Below are positions 38,301 through 51,085 of a stretch of DNA of 64,000 nucleotides, in pieces. Where the stretch lies: the NCBI GenBank assembly GCA_003952965.2, contig CM025856.1:25243614-25307613 (forward strand), given 5' to 3'. The position numbers and the translations under genes are program-made. The notes beneath the pieces are model-generated. The model saw only the letters and a list, made by a program, of their open reading frames with translations, had not been told where the DNA came from and did no database searches. Every line of letters starts with the position of its first letter. The first letter of the stretch is position 1. The DNA is from Morella rubra (lineage: Eukaryota; Streptophyta; Magnoliopsida; Fagales; Myricaceae).

Positions 38301-41300
38301 AGAAATTTGACTATTAGCCCCTTGCCAAAGATATAACAGTGGCTTTTCATGAGTGATTATTGGTCTGATGAGAGTTCTTTAATCATAACTTGATAGACGT
38401 GGTTGGGATTGGCTAAATCTCTCTTAGGAACAGCCTGAGAAAGAAGAAACAGGGCAGGAAAAGGTAAACAAAAAAGCAAAGCTTTGGGCTACATATAAAA
38501 GTTGATTGTTATCAGACCAACGCCACAATGTGAAAAACAGGCGAGAGGGGAAGGGGGGGCCTGGTAAAACAGTCAGTCTTACGCCTCATCTTGTCCAATT
38601 TTTTTTTTTTAATTATTCTCTTGGGTTTTCTTTCCGGGTCTGTGGTGTCTCTTGCAACCTGCCTTTTGATGAAATGCTTGGGATGCTTTGGTGGAGTTTT
38701 GAAAAGGCTGAAAGCATATGTAGACTGAGGGCTAGAAAGGATAAAGAGCCCTGTTTGTGTGATTTGATGCATCTATGCTGCTTGTTGGCTGTCCAAGAAA
38801 GTTGTGTAAAGGTGAATGTGATTGGATTTGTTTGAATGTTTGGGGGAATGCCTTTTGAGGTGGTCTGTGTCTTTTTCCTTGGGAAGCTCTGGCTTGGCTG
38901 AGTTGAGGGGTCAGGAAACCCAAACAATGTCTGTGGAATCAAGAGGAGTTTTCTATGTTGATTATACTTTTTGATGAAATAGATTTTTTCTTTGCACCGG
39001 CTACAATTTTCCAAGCCAGTTGAGTTTCTATGTTGATTTTATGGTGGGATAATGGCTCTTGGCGCTGTGCTCTCAATTGTAAGACTAATGTTAATGTTAG
39101 CGCTTTTGCCAAAGACACTTGGATAAACCTTATGATCTTAGAATATTTATCTCTTTTTCAGGTTCAGCCCCTCACCACCTGGCTGCTCTTTTTTTTAATA
39201 TACACTTTTTTTGGGTCATTGGAGTGTCCTCTGTTCGTGCCCAGACATAAGCCCCTCAGTAAGATCACAGAGATGCACTCATCATATATGTTTCCAGTCA
39301 TTAACTTGAGAATATGCTTGCTGTCATTTGCCTGTTAGCCTCTGTTTGGATGGGTTGGAACAACTACTCTTTCACAAATTCTAATAAAATCTATACTACC
39401 TTCAATAAAAAATATTCCACACAATTTTTTTGAAGCAATAAGGAAGAATTGCTTGAACCCAGAAAAATATTCCACACAATTTTATTGAAGTAACAAGGAA
39501 GAATTACTTGAACCCAGAAAGAAAAGATAAAATGAACGCAACCTTTTCTGAAATACAGTAGGGTTAAGCACTAAACAGACAACAACAAAAACTACGTAAG
39601 TACAAGATATAAGCAAAACAAACACTAGACCTTTTTGCTCAGGGAAAAAAAAAAAAACAGCACTCGTCCTTTTCCTGGGATGATCTCAAAGTCTTCGGCT
39701 GAAACCCAAAACCTGGCTAGATCAGGTCGACGTTCCAAGGGATGGCATTGCATAGGTGGTAATTCTTTTTTTTTTTTTTTTTTTTCCTGAGTCGTTTCAT
39801 AGGTGGTACACTAGCAAATAAATCTGTGTTTGCTCGAGGGCCAGAGGAGATCATAACTGTGCGGTCAAAAATTTGCGAAGTAGTAGGTACATTTCCTGAC
39901 ATCGTAACCCGCAGCAGCAGACGTCTTTGCTGGCTAGAAAAGGGCACCTTTACCAGTGCCAGTCACGGCTAACCCTAGGTCTTTGGCTCGTATATAGCAT
40001 AAGCTTTCTCCTCGAATCTCTCGCTCCCTCGAGTCCTCCACGACGAGGCAAATACAGAGTAAGGTGTCCGTGATGGCAATGATGCCACCCACTTTTTATG
40101 TGAAACATTGCATGTGTTGGGATTCATAGTACAACGTCAGCCACTGTCGCCCATTGCTCGTCGAGGAAAGTTCCAACTGCCGACTAAACCAAGACAATGA
40201 CAAGCCTCGTAGGAAAGTCGTTATTCTAGCCCGCAGGGATAACTCAATTGGGGCGTACTCTTCACCCTCTTGTTGAGTCTAGAACATCCTGCTCGCTTCC
40301 CCTCTAGCGAACGGTGGACACTGAACTTTATACAGAAGAGTTTAACCTACCCACAAAAAGAGTTATTTTCAAATCTATTATTTTTACAACAAATTTGCCA
40401 TGCATCTTGTTTGATTCCTGCGCATGCACTGACTTAGAGCTATTGGTGACCACCCAGCTGTGATATTTATGTTATGTGTTTAGGTTAATCTTACATCAGT
40501 TGTAGAAATGGTTGATAGTCAGTATATAAGTGTGAGAGAAAATCTTATCTCTTAATCTAACTTTTGAAATTGAAAAGACCTAAAACTACAAAACACTGTT
40601 TGACCAAACAGTAAATAAAATAAACAAGTTATGAAAGGAATCGGTGGTTTACTCAGAACAAAAATAAATATCTAACATTAGAGTAATCTTTTGGGTTATC
40701 TTTGTAAACTTTAATCTGATAATTAATCAGTTTGTTCGAAACTGAAGCCGGTATTAGTACGTTTATTAACTTGGACAACCGGTTACGACGTTACGGCCTC
40801 GAGGCTGGATTGGAGTAGAGCATAGGTTTTAATGTTGCCAGGCAAAAAGCTGCCATCTGAAAGCCGCATTGCTGCTAGTCTGGTCCGAGTATTTAGTGGG
40901 AACCATGTTTCTCGGGACATACAGCTAGACACTGACACTTTTGACAGGCATTTTCTGCTCCTATACACAGCATTAGCATAAAACGAGGTTTCTAACTAAA
41001 AAATACATATTCATCCTCTGGATAACTGCAGATTGGATAGACGGTTATAGTTATCCTCGTGCTGTCTGATTTGTTTTTGGGTTATCTATCATTTAGAACA
41101 GTCTTATCTGCTACATCTTTAACCTTCCCTTTAATGGATATACTTACTACACTCCTGGCTAGTTAATATTTGTCAGCCATGATTGATGTACAATCTTTGG
41201 AGGTGCTGAATTGTTTTTTTTTTAAGCTCAAGAGGACAATTCCAGACTCGGAACTTGTAAACAAATGTTCGTACATCGTAGAGATTTTTAGATAAATGGC

Positions 41301-42013
41301 CGTGTATTTATAGTTTTCAGTTGTTTGGCTCGGGTTGAAATTGTTTCTTGTCACTGCAACTAAAGCTACTACGCCAATCCACAACTGAAAACCGACTATG
41401 ATCTCTCTTTTCGATCATCGCAGTGGTTTGTCGGGATTCGATAGGAGAAATTCGAGGGGCTTGGGCTGAAAGGATTCCTAAATCAATGCCATTTTGTGCT
41501 GGTATTTCTTCTCAAAACCCAAAAAGTTTTTTTGTGTAGCCTTTCGAGGTGCACCCAATATAGAAAAACTTTTCCAAAAACATTTAGCACTTTGTCGCCC
41601 AAGCATGATTTACTTAAACCTCGGGTATGGTACTGGTGCCAATCCATCTGGATTCTGAACCAGCAGGTAAATGATATCAACACTAACGAGATCAATCCTA
41701 AAAATAGTGGATGATCACATCATAAGAGCAAAATACGATCACCAAAATGATTCCATCAATATCCCAAACGATCGAGCTGCAAATCTATAGCAAACCTACG
41801 TGTGACAAACTATGGCCTCAAGTTTTGACATATAGCCATATTGGGTCGCGAGTCTTGTGGCAACTTGCTAGACTTCCAAACTTTACCAATGAATATCGGT
41901 TCCAGTGATTCCAAGCTGTATAGTGCGTGAATGACAAAAAATACAGCCTCCATTGATTGGCGTTTGGAAACCCAAGTCTGAAAGTACCAATTCGACTAGC
42001 CTTGATCTCCATT
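38301..42013. other. Intergenic between convergent CYCD5;1 and ACA1
   Basis: It contains the 3' UTRs of both genes. A-runs and T-runs occur near 39642 and 39763. The stretch near 40235-40300 has a weak tRNA-like A-box, but no SINE ends could be fixed. Short ORFs such as 41483-41695 (minus) have no recognised family. No intact gene is seen. Confidence 0.4.
39407..39518. repeat. Tandem duplication, two units of about 55 bp
   Basis: Two adjacent units share AAATATTCCACACAATTTT, AAGGAAGAATT and CTTGAACCCAGAAA, with a few substitutions. Confidence 0.85.
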
Positions 42014-45000
42014 TTATCCCACCGGGATCATTTTTAAAGCAGCTGCTATTGGCATCCCAAGAAATCCAAGGAAAACAGTAACAAACCACTGCTGCAAGCT
42101 GAGAGGAGTTGTGCTTGCAAATGTACCCAGGAATTCAATGATGATGATTTGAAAGAGGACAGTACAAGTAAGCACAAGGATAAACACATAGTTCTCCATT
42201 ATACCTTCGAACACATTTATTTTTTCCATGTCTCTGGAGCTGATCTCATTGAAAACCTGAAGAAGACATTAGCATTCCAATGTAAGTTACATAATCCAAG
42301 CAAGTTCGAGGGGAGGATGAAACTTTTATGATGTGGGAGTGAAAAGTGTTGGGGGGGGGGGGGGGACTAGTTAAGGCCATTCTTGTAATCATGTCAACCA
42401 ACTGTTAATTAAGTCCCACATTGGACCTCAACATCGATTTCCATCCAAATTATAGTATCACCTCAACACGTTCATTGGTGGTATCATACATAAAGCAAAT
42501 TAGGTGGAACATCTCTCACATCTGCTCCATATGGAATTCTGATGCTGCCTGTATGGAGGTAATACCTATGGCACGCTCCTATTATTAAGCATTAATAAAG
42601 AGCCTTGTGCACAAAATTTACTTCCCAAATATTAGCTTTAATATTAATGCATGCATGCAGTCACATTTAGCTCTTTATATCAAACTACAAATTTTGCTGG
42701 GTCATTTTCCTGGATGCCGATTATATTATCAAAGTCTTGATAGAATGATGAATTCAAAATTACCTGACAAAAGACGAAAGAGTTGAAAATGATTGTGTTC
42801 AATATCAAATCAGTGTCTGGTCCATCAAGATGAAAAGCTTCTTTTCCTCTTGTCTGCAGAAACCAAATTATGACGAATTGATAGATAGACTGCCCCAAAA
42901 TATTCCTCCACATCACATTACTAATGAAGTTTCCTTTCCTTCCAACCGGTGCTCTTTTCATCAAATCATCGTTGGGAGGCTCAGTGGCTAGGGCAAGTGC
43001 TCCTAGAGTGTCCATGATCATGTTGACCCATAGAAGCTGCACAGCAGTCAGGGGAGTGTTTCCTGAGAGCACAGACCAGAGGACAAAAGAACGATTGAAG
43101 GAACAATCTTAGGAGAAAATTTTTGGCGCCAAATCCCCTATGTGAAGAAAGAGAAAATATGAGAAACTGCTTACCTGTCAAACAGGCTGAAGAAAAGTTG
43201 ACGATTAGGGCAACCATATTTACTGTGAGCTGGAACTGAACAAATTTTTGAATGTTTATGTAAACAGAGCGTCCCCACTTAGCCACAGTAACGATTGTGG
43301 AGAAGTTATCATCCAAGATTATGACATCAGCACTCTCTTTTGCCACCTGAGGATTGTGTACATGTTTCATGACATAAATTGTTAGTCCATACGAGATATA
43401 ACTTGTCCCAAAGATACAAGAAGAGGGGCTGGGATGCAAGAACAAGAAGATCCTTGATTAATATTAACAGATCAGTAGGCAAATAATGAGTCCACACACT
43501 AAATCCCACAGGCTATGAAGGTGGAATATGGAGCATTGTCATCTCCAAATGATAAGGAGGAGAACCTGAATTGTTTTGAGTTTCAAGCCTCCATGCTAAT
43601 AATGAAGGGTTGCATAAAGCCAATTGTAACTGATGTTTCCTCCACTAGCTCTTTTAGGGTAAAGAACACGTATCCTAATCTCCTCTTCATGGTTTAGTTT
43701 CAGAAAAACTACAGCTGTACATTGCAAAATGATAACCAAAAAGCAAATTGCAAAAAATTAAGCAGGATAAGAAACTACAGTCTGGATCATGATTTCTTAT
43801 CTTTCATATGAAATCCCATGATTCTTGTACTTTGTAATCATTGGATGCCTTGCAATGCCAATCAAGGTCTTCTATTGAACAATTCATTTACATGTATTTT
43901 GTGTGAATATATATAGAGTGCTCTGCTCAACAATTCATTTACCGGTGAATACTGTAGAAATACATTAACATGGCGTTTAGAACTAAAATTTTGGGCACTC
44001 TAAAATTTTAGCCATAATAAAATAACTACACAAAAATTATCTCTCTTCACTTTTTCACCAACTCCAACGTACTAAAATATAAAAAATTCCTTCAAATCAT
44101 CTTTCTCTTTCACTTTTTTCACTAACTCCAACACCCTAAAATTTTAACCACCCCAAAATTTTACAAACAAATACCATATAAATTTATGAGAAACCTCATG
44201 CCTATATACGATTGCCAAGGATAAACACATGCAAACAAGAAAGAAATGAGCAAATAGTTAGCCAGGGGCTCGCATCACAACTACATTAGTTGGATAAGAT
44301 AGTTTTCAAGCAAAGAATAAAGGAAAAGCATCTTAAGTAACACCTCAGTTCCAGCAATGCCCATTGCTAGTCCAATATCTGCTTCATGAAGTGCTGGAGC
44401 ATCGTTTGTGCCATCACCCGTCACTGCAACAACTTCCTCAAAAGTGGTTCGTAAGTGTCTTACAAGGGTGTGCTTATCCAGAGGGGAAGATCGAGCCATT
44501 ACCTGTAGATGAGTAGATATTACATCTTCAGCAAACTAGTTTTTCTGTTAGCTTTTGTTCACAATCGATATTTTACTGATTTCAATAAATAGATTGAGTT
44601 TACAAAATGGACATCTTCAAAGAGAAAAATATTTTTATCAAAGAGCTAAAAATTGAAAATTGAAAATCAAGAAGATGCAATGAGCTCAAAAGTAAGATTC
44701 AAGACCATAAGATATAACCTTGCAACTCTTAGTTTCACTTTTGACAATGATTTGAATCATACACTTGCATATCTTTTAACCCGTGCATAATCTTTTGGTC
44801 ACAAATTTGACAACCAAAATGCACCTTAAGTGTTTCCAAATCATCTCTATATAGACTCTTAAGCCTTGGTTATACTTTCAGGAAGTTGATTTTTGAAATT
44901 GGTTGATGAAAATGATCTGAAGACCCCTTCATGAAGAGGTCGGCCGGATGTAGCTAATGATGAAAATGTTTTGTAGCAGTCGACTGGGCGCGCAGAACAA

Positions 45001-48000
45001 ATTTGACAGCATTCAAATTTTATGACCTTAGTTGAAGCGGTTGACCGGTACACGGTAACAACGGTAAAATTGTCAGAATGACCCCCAACGGTTAAAAACA
45101 GCTAGTTTTGATATTTGACCTATTTAGAGACCTTCTAATTTTTCAAAAGAAAAGAGAATGACAACATATCATTTCTATAGCTCAAGAAAAATATTAAACT
45201 TTCTTATATCAATTATACAAATTACATCTTCACATCCTTGTCATTGTGTAAATTAAAAGAGATGGAGCTTTCCATTTTTTTATCCTCTCTGAGTAAATTT
45301 ATTTCTTATATCTTTCATTTCAAGAGAAGTGATTCCTTTAGTGAGGTTGATTCACTAAAGAAGTTTAGAGAGGGTATATCTCAAGCTTGCTTAGGTTTTG
45401 AGTGGTGCGCCCGAAAAACCACTTAGGTTATGAGTGTTGAGGACAGGAAAGCATTTGTAAGGTTCTTTAACACTCAGAAGCTAAAATGTACATTACTTAA
45501 AAGATAGTGAGAAAACCTCATGGCTCGGTAAAGGAGCTTGAAGGGTGGATGTAGGCAGATTTGTCAAACCACCTAAAAATCTTGTGTTTACTTCTCTAAC
45601 CCTACTCTTTACATTTAGCATTCAAATTTTATGACCGTTGGTCAACTGTTAGTTGAAGCGATCGATCGGTACAATGGTAAAATTGTTAGATTAACCCCCA
45701 ACGGCTAAAAACGGCTAATTTTGATGTGACCTATTTAAAAACTTTCCTAATTTCTCAAATGAAAAGAGAACGATCATATATCATTTCTATAACTTGATAA
45801 AAATCTTAAACCTTTTTATTTCATATTTCTCATATTATTCACACAAATTACATCTTCACATCCTTGTCATTGTGTAAATCAAAAGAGATAGAGCTTTCCA
45901 TTTTTTTAGCCACTCTTTGAGAAAATTTATTTCTTGTATCTTTCATGGATAAATGCAAAATCAATCCGTGGTATACGCAAAAATCGAATTAGTCCTTGAT
46001 AACAAAACATAAAATTAGTCCCTTTGATTTCACTTTCGTTTGCCGTTAATCCCTCCACTAAGGACTAATTTTATATTTTTGTGAGATCAAGAGGACTAAT
46101 TTTATGCTTTTTATATCACGATGAATAATTTGATTTTCAGGTTTATCACAGGCACTAATTTTGTATTTATCCCTATTTTTCATTTCAAGAGAAGTGATTC
46201 CTTTAAAGAGGTTGATCACTAAAAAAGAAGCTTGGAGAGAATACATCCCAAGCTTGGTTAGAATGTGAGTAGTGCGCCCGAAAAACCACTTAAGTTATGA
46301 GTGTTGAGCCTAGGAAAGCACTTGTAAGGTTCTAGCACCTAGAAGCTAGAGTGTACACTATTTGGAAGATAGTGAAAAAACCACAAGGCTCGGTAAAGAA
46401 GCTTCAAGGGTGGATGTAGGCGAGTTTGTCGAACCACCTAAAAATTTCGTGTTTGCTTCTCTAACCCTACTCTTTACATTTAGCACTTATTTACTTGTTA
46501 CATCATCATACTTGTGTTAAACTAGTCTTTATTTTGCAAACACAATTTTGGGAGTTAAAACCGAAAAAGTTTGAAACCTAATTCACCCCCTCTTGGATTG
46601 CCTTAATCCTAAGAATTACATCTTCTCATGGCAAAAGCTTATCTAGTGAACAATTTCATACTTTTTATAATTGCTAGTGACTCAAATGACTCATTGAGAA
46701 CCTCAGTCGTCACCCAGGAGTATTGTGACTTCCCATAGTCATTGGTTTACCCCAATCTTAAATCAATTCAACAAGGAAATTCAAGACAATTCAAATTAAA
46801 TTGATATGAGGAACAGATATCAAGCAATTTGCATGTTGAACTCTAAAGCCATGAAGAACCATTGATCCCTAAATTCCAGTCCAAGAACGCTGTATTGACA
46901 AAACAAAGTCATTAAGCATGTAAATCACCTGAAGTTTTGGGATAATTTCGCACAATTCCTCCTCGTTTTTCTCACGGAATACAGGGCCTTCAATTGCTAT
47001 ACCCTCACTAGTCAAAATTCCACATTCACGTGCAATTGCCTTTGCTGTAGTTAAGTTGTCTCCAGTAACCATCCTAACAGTTATACCAGCTGACCTACAA
47101 ATCGCTACAGACTCCCTGACACCAGGGCGAACTGGATCTTTAATACCAACAATTCCTATACATGTGTACCCTTTAGTTGGTAAAGGACTTGTAGCTGAAA
47201 ATTCATTCCCGATTTCCATATAAGCAAGGCATAGGGTTCGAAGAGCTTCACCAGCAAACTGTTCAATTGTATCCTTCAAAGTATTAGTGGATGCGTCACT
47301 AAGTGGAACAACTTCACCATTTGAGTCTATGACGTTGTCACATGCAGCTAAAATTATTTCAGAAGCGCCTTTAGAGTGCACCTGAAAACCACCATTTGGA
47401 AGCTCTAATACTACCCCCATTCGCTTCTTAATAGAGTTGAAGGGCTCAACTTTCACAATTTTCACCGCTTGTCGTTCTGATTGAAAATCTCCACCGACCG
47501 ACAGCCCAAATTCTAAAAGAGCTGTCTCGGTTGGTGTTCCCAGAATCTCAACTTTTCCATCTTTGTTTTTAACAATTTCTCCTCCAGTGTTGTTAAATAT
47601 TGATTGAAGAAGAAGACTCAAAGAAGAACTGGGGATTTCAGAAGCAAAATTAGAAGTCTCCTTAGGGGTACCTACTTCCTTAATTTTTCCACAAATACAC
47701 ACTTTCACAAGAGTCATATGGTTAGTAGTTAAAGTCCCAGTCTTGTCACTACAGATATTTGTGGCAGATCCCATTGTCTCACACGCAGCTAAATGACGGA
47801 CCAGTGCCTTGTCTTTCATCATTTTCTTCATAGCAAATGCAAGGCTCAGTGTTACAGCCAAAGGCAGCCCTTCAGGAACAGCAACTACAACTATCGTAAC
47901 AGCAACAGCAAAGGATTCCAAGATTTCCATTGCATCGTCTCCAGACCAGGTCCAGTAGGACCCTTCTTGAAGCTTGCGGTTGAACAGGCCTTGCACCAAA

Positions 48001-49995
48001 ACAGCAAAAGTAATAACGGCAAAAAATAGGCCTATTTTCCCTATAATGGTTGCCACACCATTAAGCTTGACCTGCAATGGGGTCTCATCATCTCCTCCTT
48101 CACTAAGAGTAGCCATCAGTTTACCCCACTGGGTTCTCATGCCAACGCTAGTTACAAGCATCTTACATGATCCATCCTGAACTTTAGTTCCTGATAGGAG
48201 AAAAGGATTACCATAATTAACATTAACTGGTTCACTCTCTCCCGTTAAACTGGATTCATTTACCAAAACTGAGTATCCAGAAATAAAAAGTCCATCCGCT
48301 GGGACCTGATCTCCAATTCCAAGATGAACGATATCCCCAGAGAGTAGATCATATATTGATATCTTTTGTCTACATCCATCTCTGGTAACCTGGACTGTAA
48401 TTTTTTTCTTCTCCCTGTCCAAATCCTTGAACTGCAGAGATTGTTTATAATCACTCGAGGCGGTGACAATTACAACAAGCAAAATGCTAGCAACTATTCC
48501 AAGACCATCATGGGCACCCTTTGGCCATCCTTCCATTGTTATGCCAACAATAAGAGAGACAAGAGCGCAAATAGCAAGTATCATAAGGGTCGTATCTTGA
48601 AGGGCTTCCCACACAAAGACCCAAAAACCCCGTATTGGGCTTTCAGTAAATTTATTAATTCCATAAATCTTTCTTCTTTGATTCAGCAATTGCTCAGAAG
48701 TAGGAATGCCATAATCAATTGATGTTGCAAGTTTATTTGCAATACCCTCAACCCCACCATGTATTTTCATCTTCTTCACCTCACGACCTTCTGCAATGGA
48801 TGCTAACTCATCAGCACATATTTTAAAGCCTGCAGCTTCGACTTCCTCTGGAACGGTGTATTCACTTGACAAGTCAGTTACCTATAGCCATTGAAGTAGG
48901 AGTCAACATGAGAAGCTATAACCATATTATTATAAAAAAAATCATTTGAGCAGGTTAAGACTTACCATTGATAAATTGAAGTGCAGCTTGTGAAACAAAA
49001 CTGCAACTCTAAACTTCTCCTATAATTTTCAACACAAGGAAAAAGAAGGGATAAAAGGTAAGGACATGGAAGGAAATTCTCAGTCCACTAGGATATAGAT
49101 TATCTCCCATTGTGAGGAAAACCTGTACCTCCCATAGTTATGAAGTTCATTTTCATTTGCGATTATTAAGTGTTTTAGCCCATACTTTTAGTAACTTTGC
49201 AAGTTTGATTCATCAGTTTGAAAAGCCCAAAAAGCCCAAAATCCGTCACCATCCTCAATCCAGCATAAACTTCTAACAGAACAGATCGATCTAGAGAAAA
49301 ATTTCCAAAACAGTGCAGATGAGTTCCATCAACAAGTACAATCCAGGTACGATAAACAACGGATTTAAGTTCGGAAGCACCTCGCTGGTCAAGATCTACA
49401 CAGGTTTCCACATCTAGGGAACCTTATATTTTGGAGGTAGATATTGCCAGGCAGAAAAGGAGATCAAGGTAGTCACTATTATTGCAATAAGAAACTCACT
49501 GGGAAGAGGATGCCGTTATTATAAGGCAGTCATTTTATTTACGTCTTCTGTAGTTTATTTACAAAAAAAAATTTAAGTTCAAGAGCATTGACAAAACGTA
49601 AGCACAATAAATCATATCTCGGATTTATGGCAAAGAAATTCCGAACGTTCGTTATGTAGCTGTAACTCAAACATAAAAAGCAAGGGAATCGATCTTCTTC
49701 CGCATCGCACTCGCACTCTGACGTCGAATAAGTAGAGGAGGCATAGCGATTCCTTTTCTTACCGAGAGGCTTTTAACGATCAAATGGAAAAGAAATGATA
49801 AATAGCAGGTATTAGAACCTGATTGGAGCGTCGGATGGCCTCAGCCTCGAATCGCTTTGATAGATTAGCGGTGAATCGGAACCTCCGTTTACGGTTCTTT
49901 ACCAGCCAGCAGAGCTTCCTCCATCTCTGAAGCGCCTCGTCGGACGAGTTCTTGGCCTTCACGTCCCCAAAGTTCTCGTTCAAGTAGCTCTCCAT
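42014..49995 (-). CDS. ACA1: Autoinhibited P2B-type Ca2+-ATPase, ACA1-like
   Basis: Seven exons, read on the minus strand: 49995-49819, 49019-48966, 48881-46929, 44502-44344, 43346-43175, 43062-42764 and 42256-42014. They splice in frame to 1018 residues, close to the 1020 I recall for ACA1. The pump exports Ca2+ from the cytosol using ATP. The N-terminus (about 20-45, RWRKLC then RKRRFRF) is the calmodulin-binding autoinhibitory segment. Other landmarks are the actuator loop TGES (290-293), PEGLP in TM4 (413-417), the phosphorylated Asp in DKTGTLT (456), TGDGTND (756-762) and the C-terminal membrane helices. Exon 2 is odd: after EKFRVAVL the family sequence VSQAALQFI is replaced by FHKLHFNLS, as if one G were missing; the frame is right again in exon 3. 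Intron 3 (2.4 kb) carries LTR debris and a MITE. Confidence 0.92.
45012..46610. mobile_element. Tandemly duplicated Copia-type LTR fragment in ACA1 intron 3 (fossil)
   Basis: Two direct copies, 45012-45620 and 45621-46485, share most of their length, including CATCCTTGTCATTGTGTAAA, AGTGGTGCGCCCGAAAAACC and GGGTGGATGTAGGC. The composition and these blocks resemble the R-U5 part of plant Ty1/Copia LTRs. The tail to about 46610 holds the CACCCCCTCTTGGATTGCC type end. No gag-pol sequence lies between the copies. The copies differ by scattered changes, so the duplication is not recent. The second copy also contains a nested MITE. Confidence 0.55.
45947..46173. mobile_element. Mutator-type MITE, 227 bp, nested in the second LTR copy
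   Basis: The element starts GGATAAATGCAAAATCAATC and ends with the approximate inverse, GGGATAAATACAAAATTAG when read from the other end. It is flanked by 9-base direct repeats, ATCTTTCAT (45938-45946) and ATTTTTCAT (46175-46183), with one mismatch. The first LTR copy near 45305-45325 shows the empty site ATCTTTCAT followed by TTCAAG. It has no coding capacity. A 9-base duplication points to the Mutator superfamily. Confidence 0.75.
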
Positions 49996-50783
49996 CTCAG
50001 ACCCTCCGGCTTCAGAAAAAGCAAGAAAACACTTATTTATGCACAAAACCCTAGCCCTTCGCCTAATTCAAGCACAGTGAAAGGATTGCAGATGAAGCTT
50101 AGACGAGTGCGTGGAAAACATGTCCTGAGACAGGAATAAGGAATCTCATCGATGTTTGAGAAAATAGTAATAGTGCCACCGAGAACGTACTCTCTAAGAT
50201 GACCTTTGATCTAATCTTAAATCAAAGCGTTAGGTATTCCGGAATTCTTTGTGCCAAAAAGCTTTTGAGAAAACAAAGAAAATATAACTGAAGTGGACCC
50301 GCAGGGCTTTGGGATTTCAAAGTGTTGCAAATTTATCTCTGTTGATAATCTGTGTCGTCCGTATGAAAGAGTCGTACCTGAGAGAAGGTCAAAGTACGAT
50401 ACAGTGAGAGGTTAAGACACGAGAAGAGTGTTAGACCGGAGTCCTGTGGGCTATGGCGACACCTCGGCGACTGTAGCAGCTGCTAGTTAGAGAACTGAGT
50501 ATATTGGGTGGAGGGCCGAAAAGGAAAGGGGAGGGCGAAATATTTGTCGCTTTCGCAGAACCGCGTAAAGTAACGCGTTTCCGAAGATATCCCTGACTTC
50601 TCTGATTGGCTGCAAAACGAAAACGCGTGGAACCCATGTGGGGTTTGGCAGCCAGCCGCACTTATTCCGCGTGGGACTTTAAGTGGGATCCACAACTCTT
50701 TTCTTTTATATTTACGGTTTGCTTTCGGCTACAGTAGAGACGGCTGGACCGGTATCCTCGCAATTCGGTCACGCAATTTTGAG
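49996..50783 (-). promoter_or_regulatory. ACA1 upstream region with four CGCG boxes
   Basis: Four VCGCGB motifs occur within 112 bases: CCGCGT at 50561 and 50667, and the palindromic ACGCGT at 50573 and 50623. Such boxes bind CAMTA factors, which are controlled by Ca2+/calmodulin. A CCAAT box (ATTGG on the plus strand) lies near 50604. The region ends at a Pack-MULE insertion about 0.8 kb upstream of the ACA1 start codon. Regulatory use is inferred. Confidence 0.5.
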
Positions 50784-51000
50784 GGACCGGGCTCCTCTGC
50801 AATACCTAGCAATTCCCTCCAATGTCAGCCATTCGATTCAAATGGAGGGTCATAACTCTAACACGTCAGTTTTGTAGGTGAAAATTTGAAAACTTAAGTG
50901 AAAAGTGCCACTAACGGGGAAACGGAGCTCTAACGCCAACTTTTTTTTTTTGTTCCTCCGTGTCCCACATTTGGCTTGTTCTTCAAGCTTTTTCACACTT
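50784..51000 (+). repeat. Left terminal inverted repeat of the Pack-MULE
   Basis: It begins GGACCGGGCTCCTCTGCAAT. Compared with the right TIR it differs by about two substitutions, a block of about 16 bases missing near position 26, and a shorter T-run (11 against about 17). Confidence 0.9.
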
Positions 51001-51085
51001 AACGCCAACTTTTCTTCGTCAGTCCTCTCCTTCGTCCCATGTCTATCCCAACCAAAGCTTCACCTGCAACCAAAAAAGCTTCACC

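Noticed and set aside
40235-40300. tRNA-like A-box suggesting a SINE
   Set aside because: No convincing B-box spacing, A-tail or target duplication.
50683-50877. Small ORFs at 50683-50877 and 53823-54068 with the same C-terminal peptide
   Set aside because: The shared peptide is explained by the two terminal inverted repeats of the Pack-MULE, not by a gene family.
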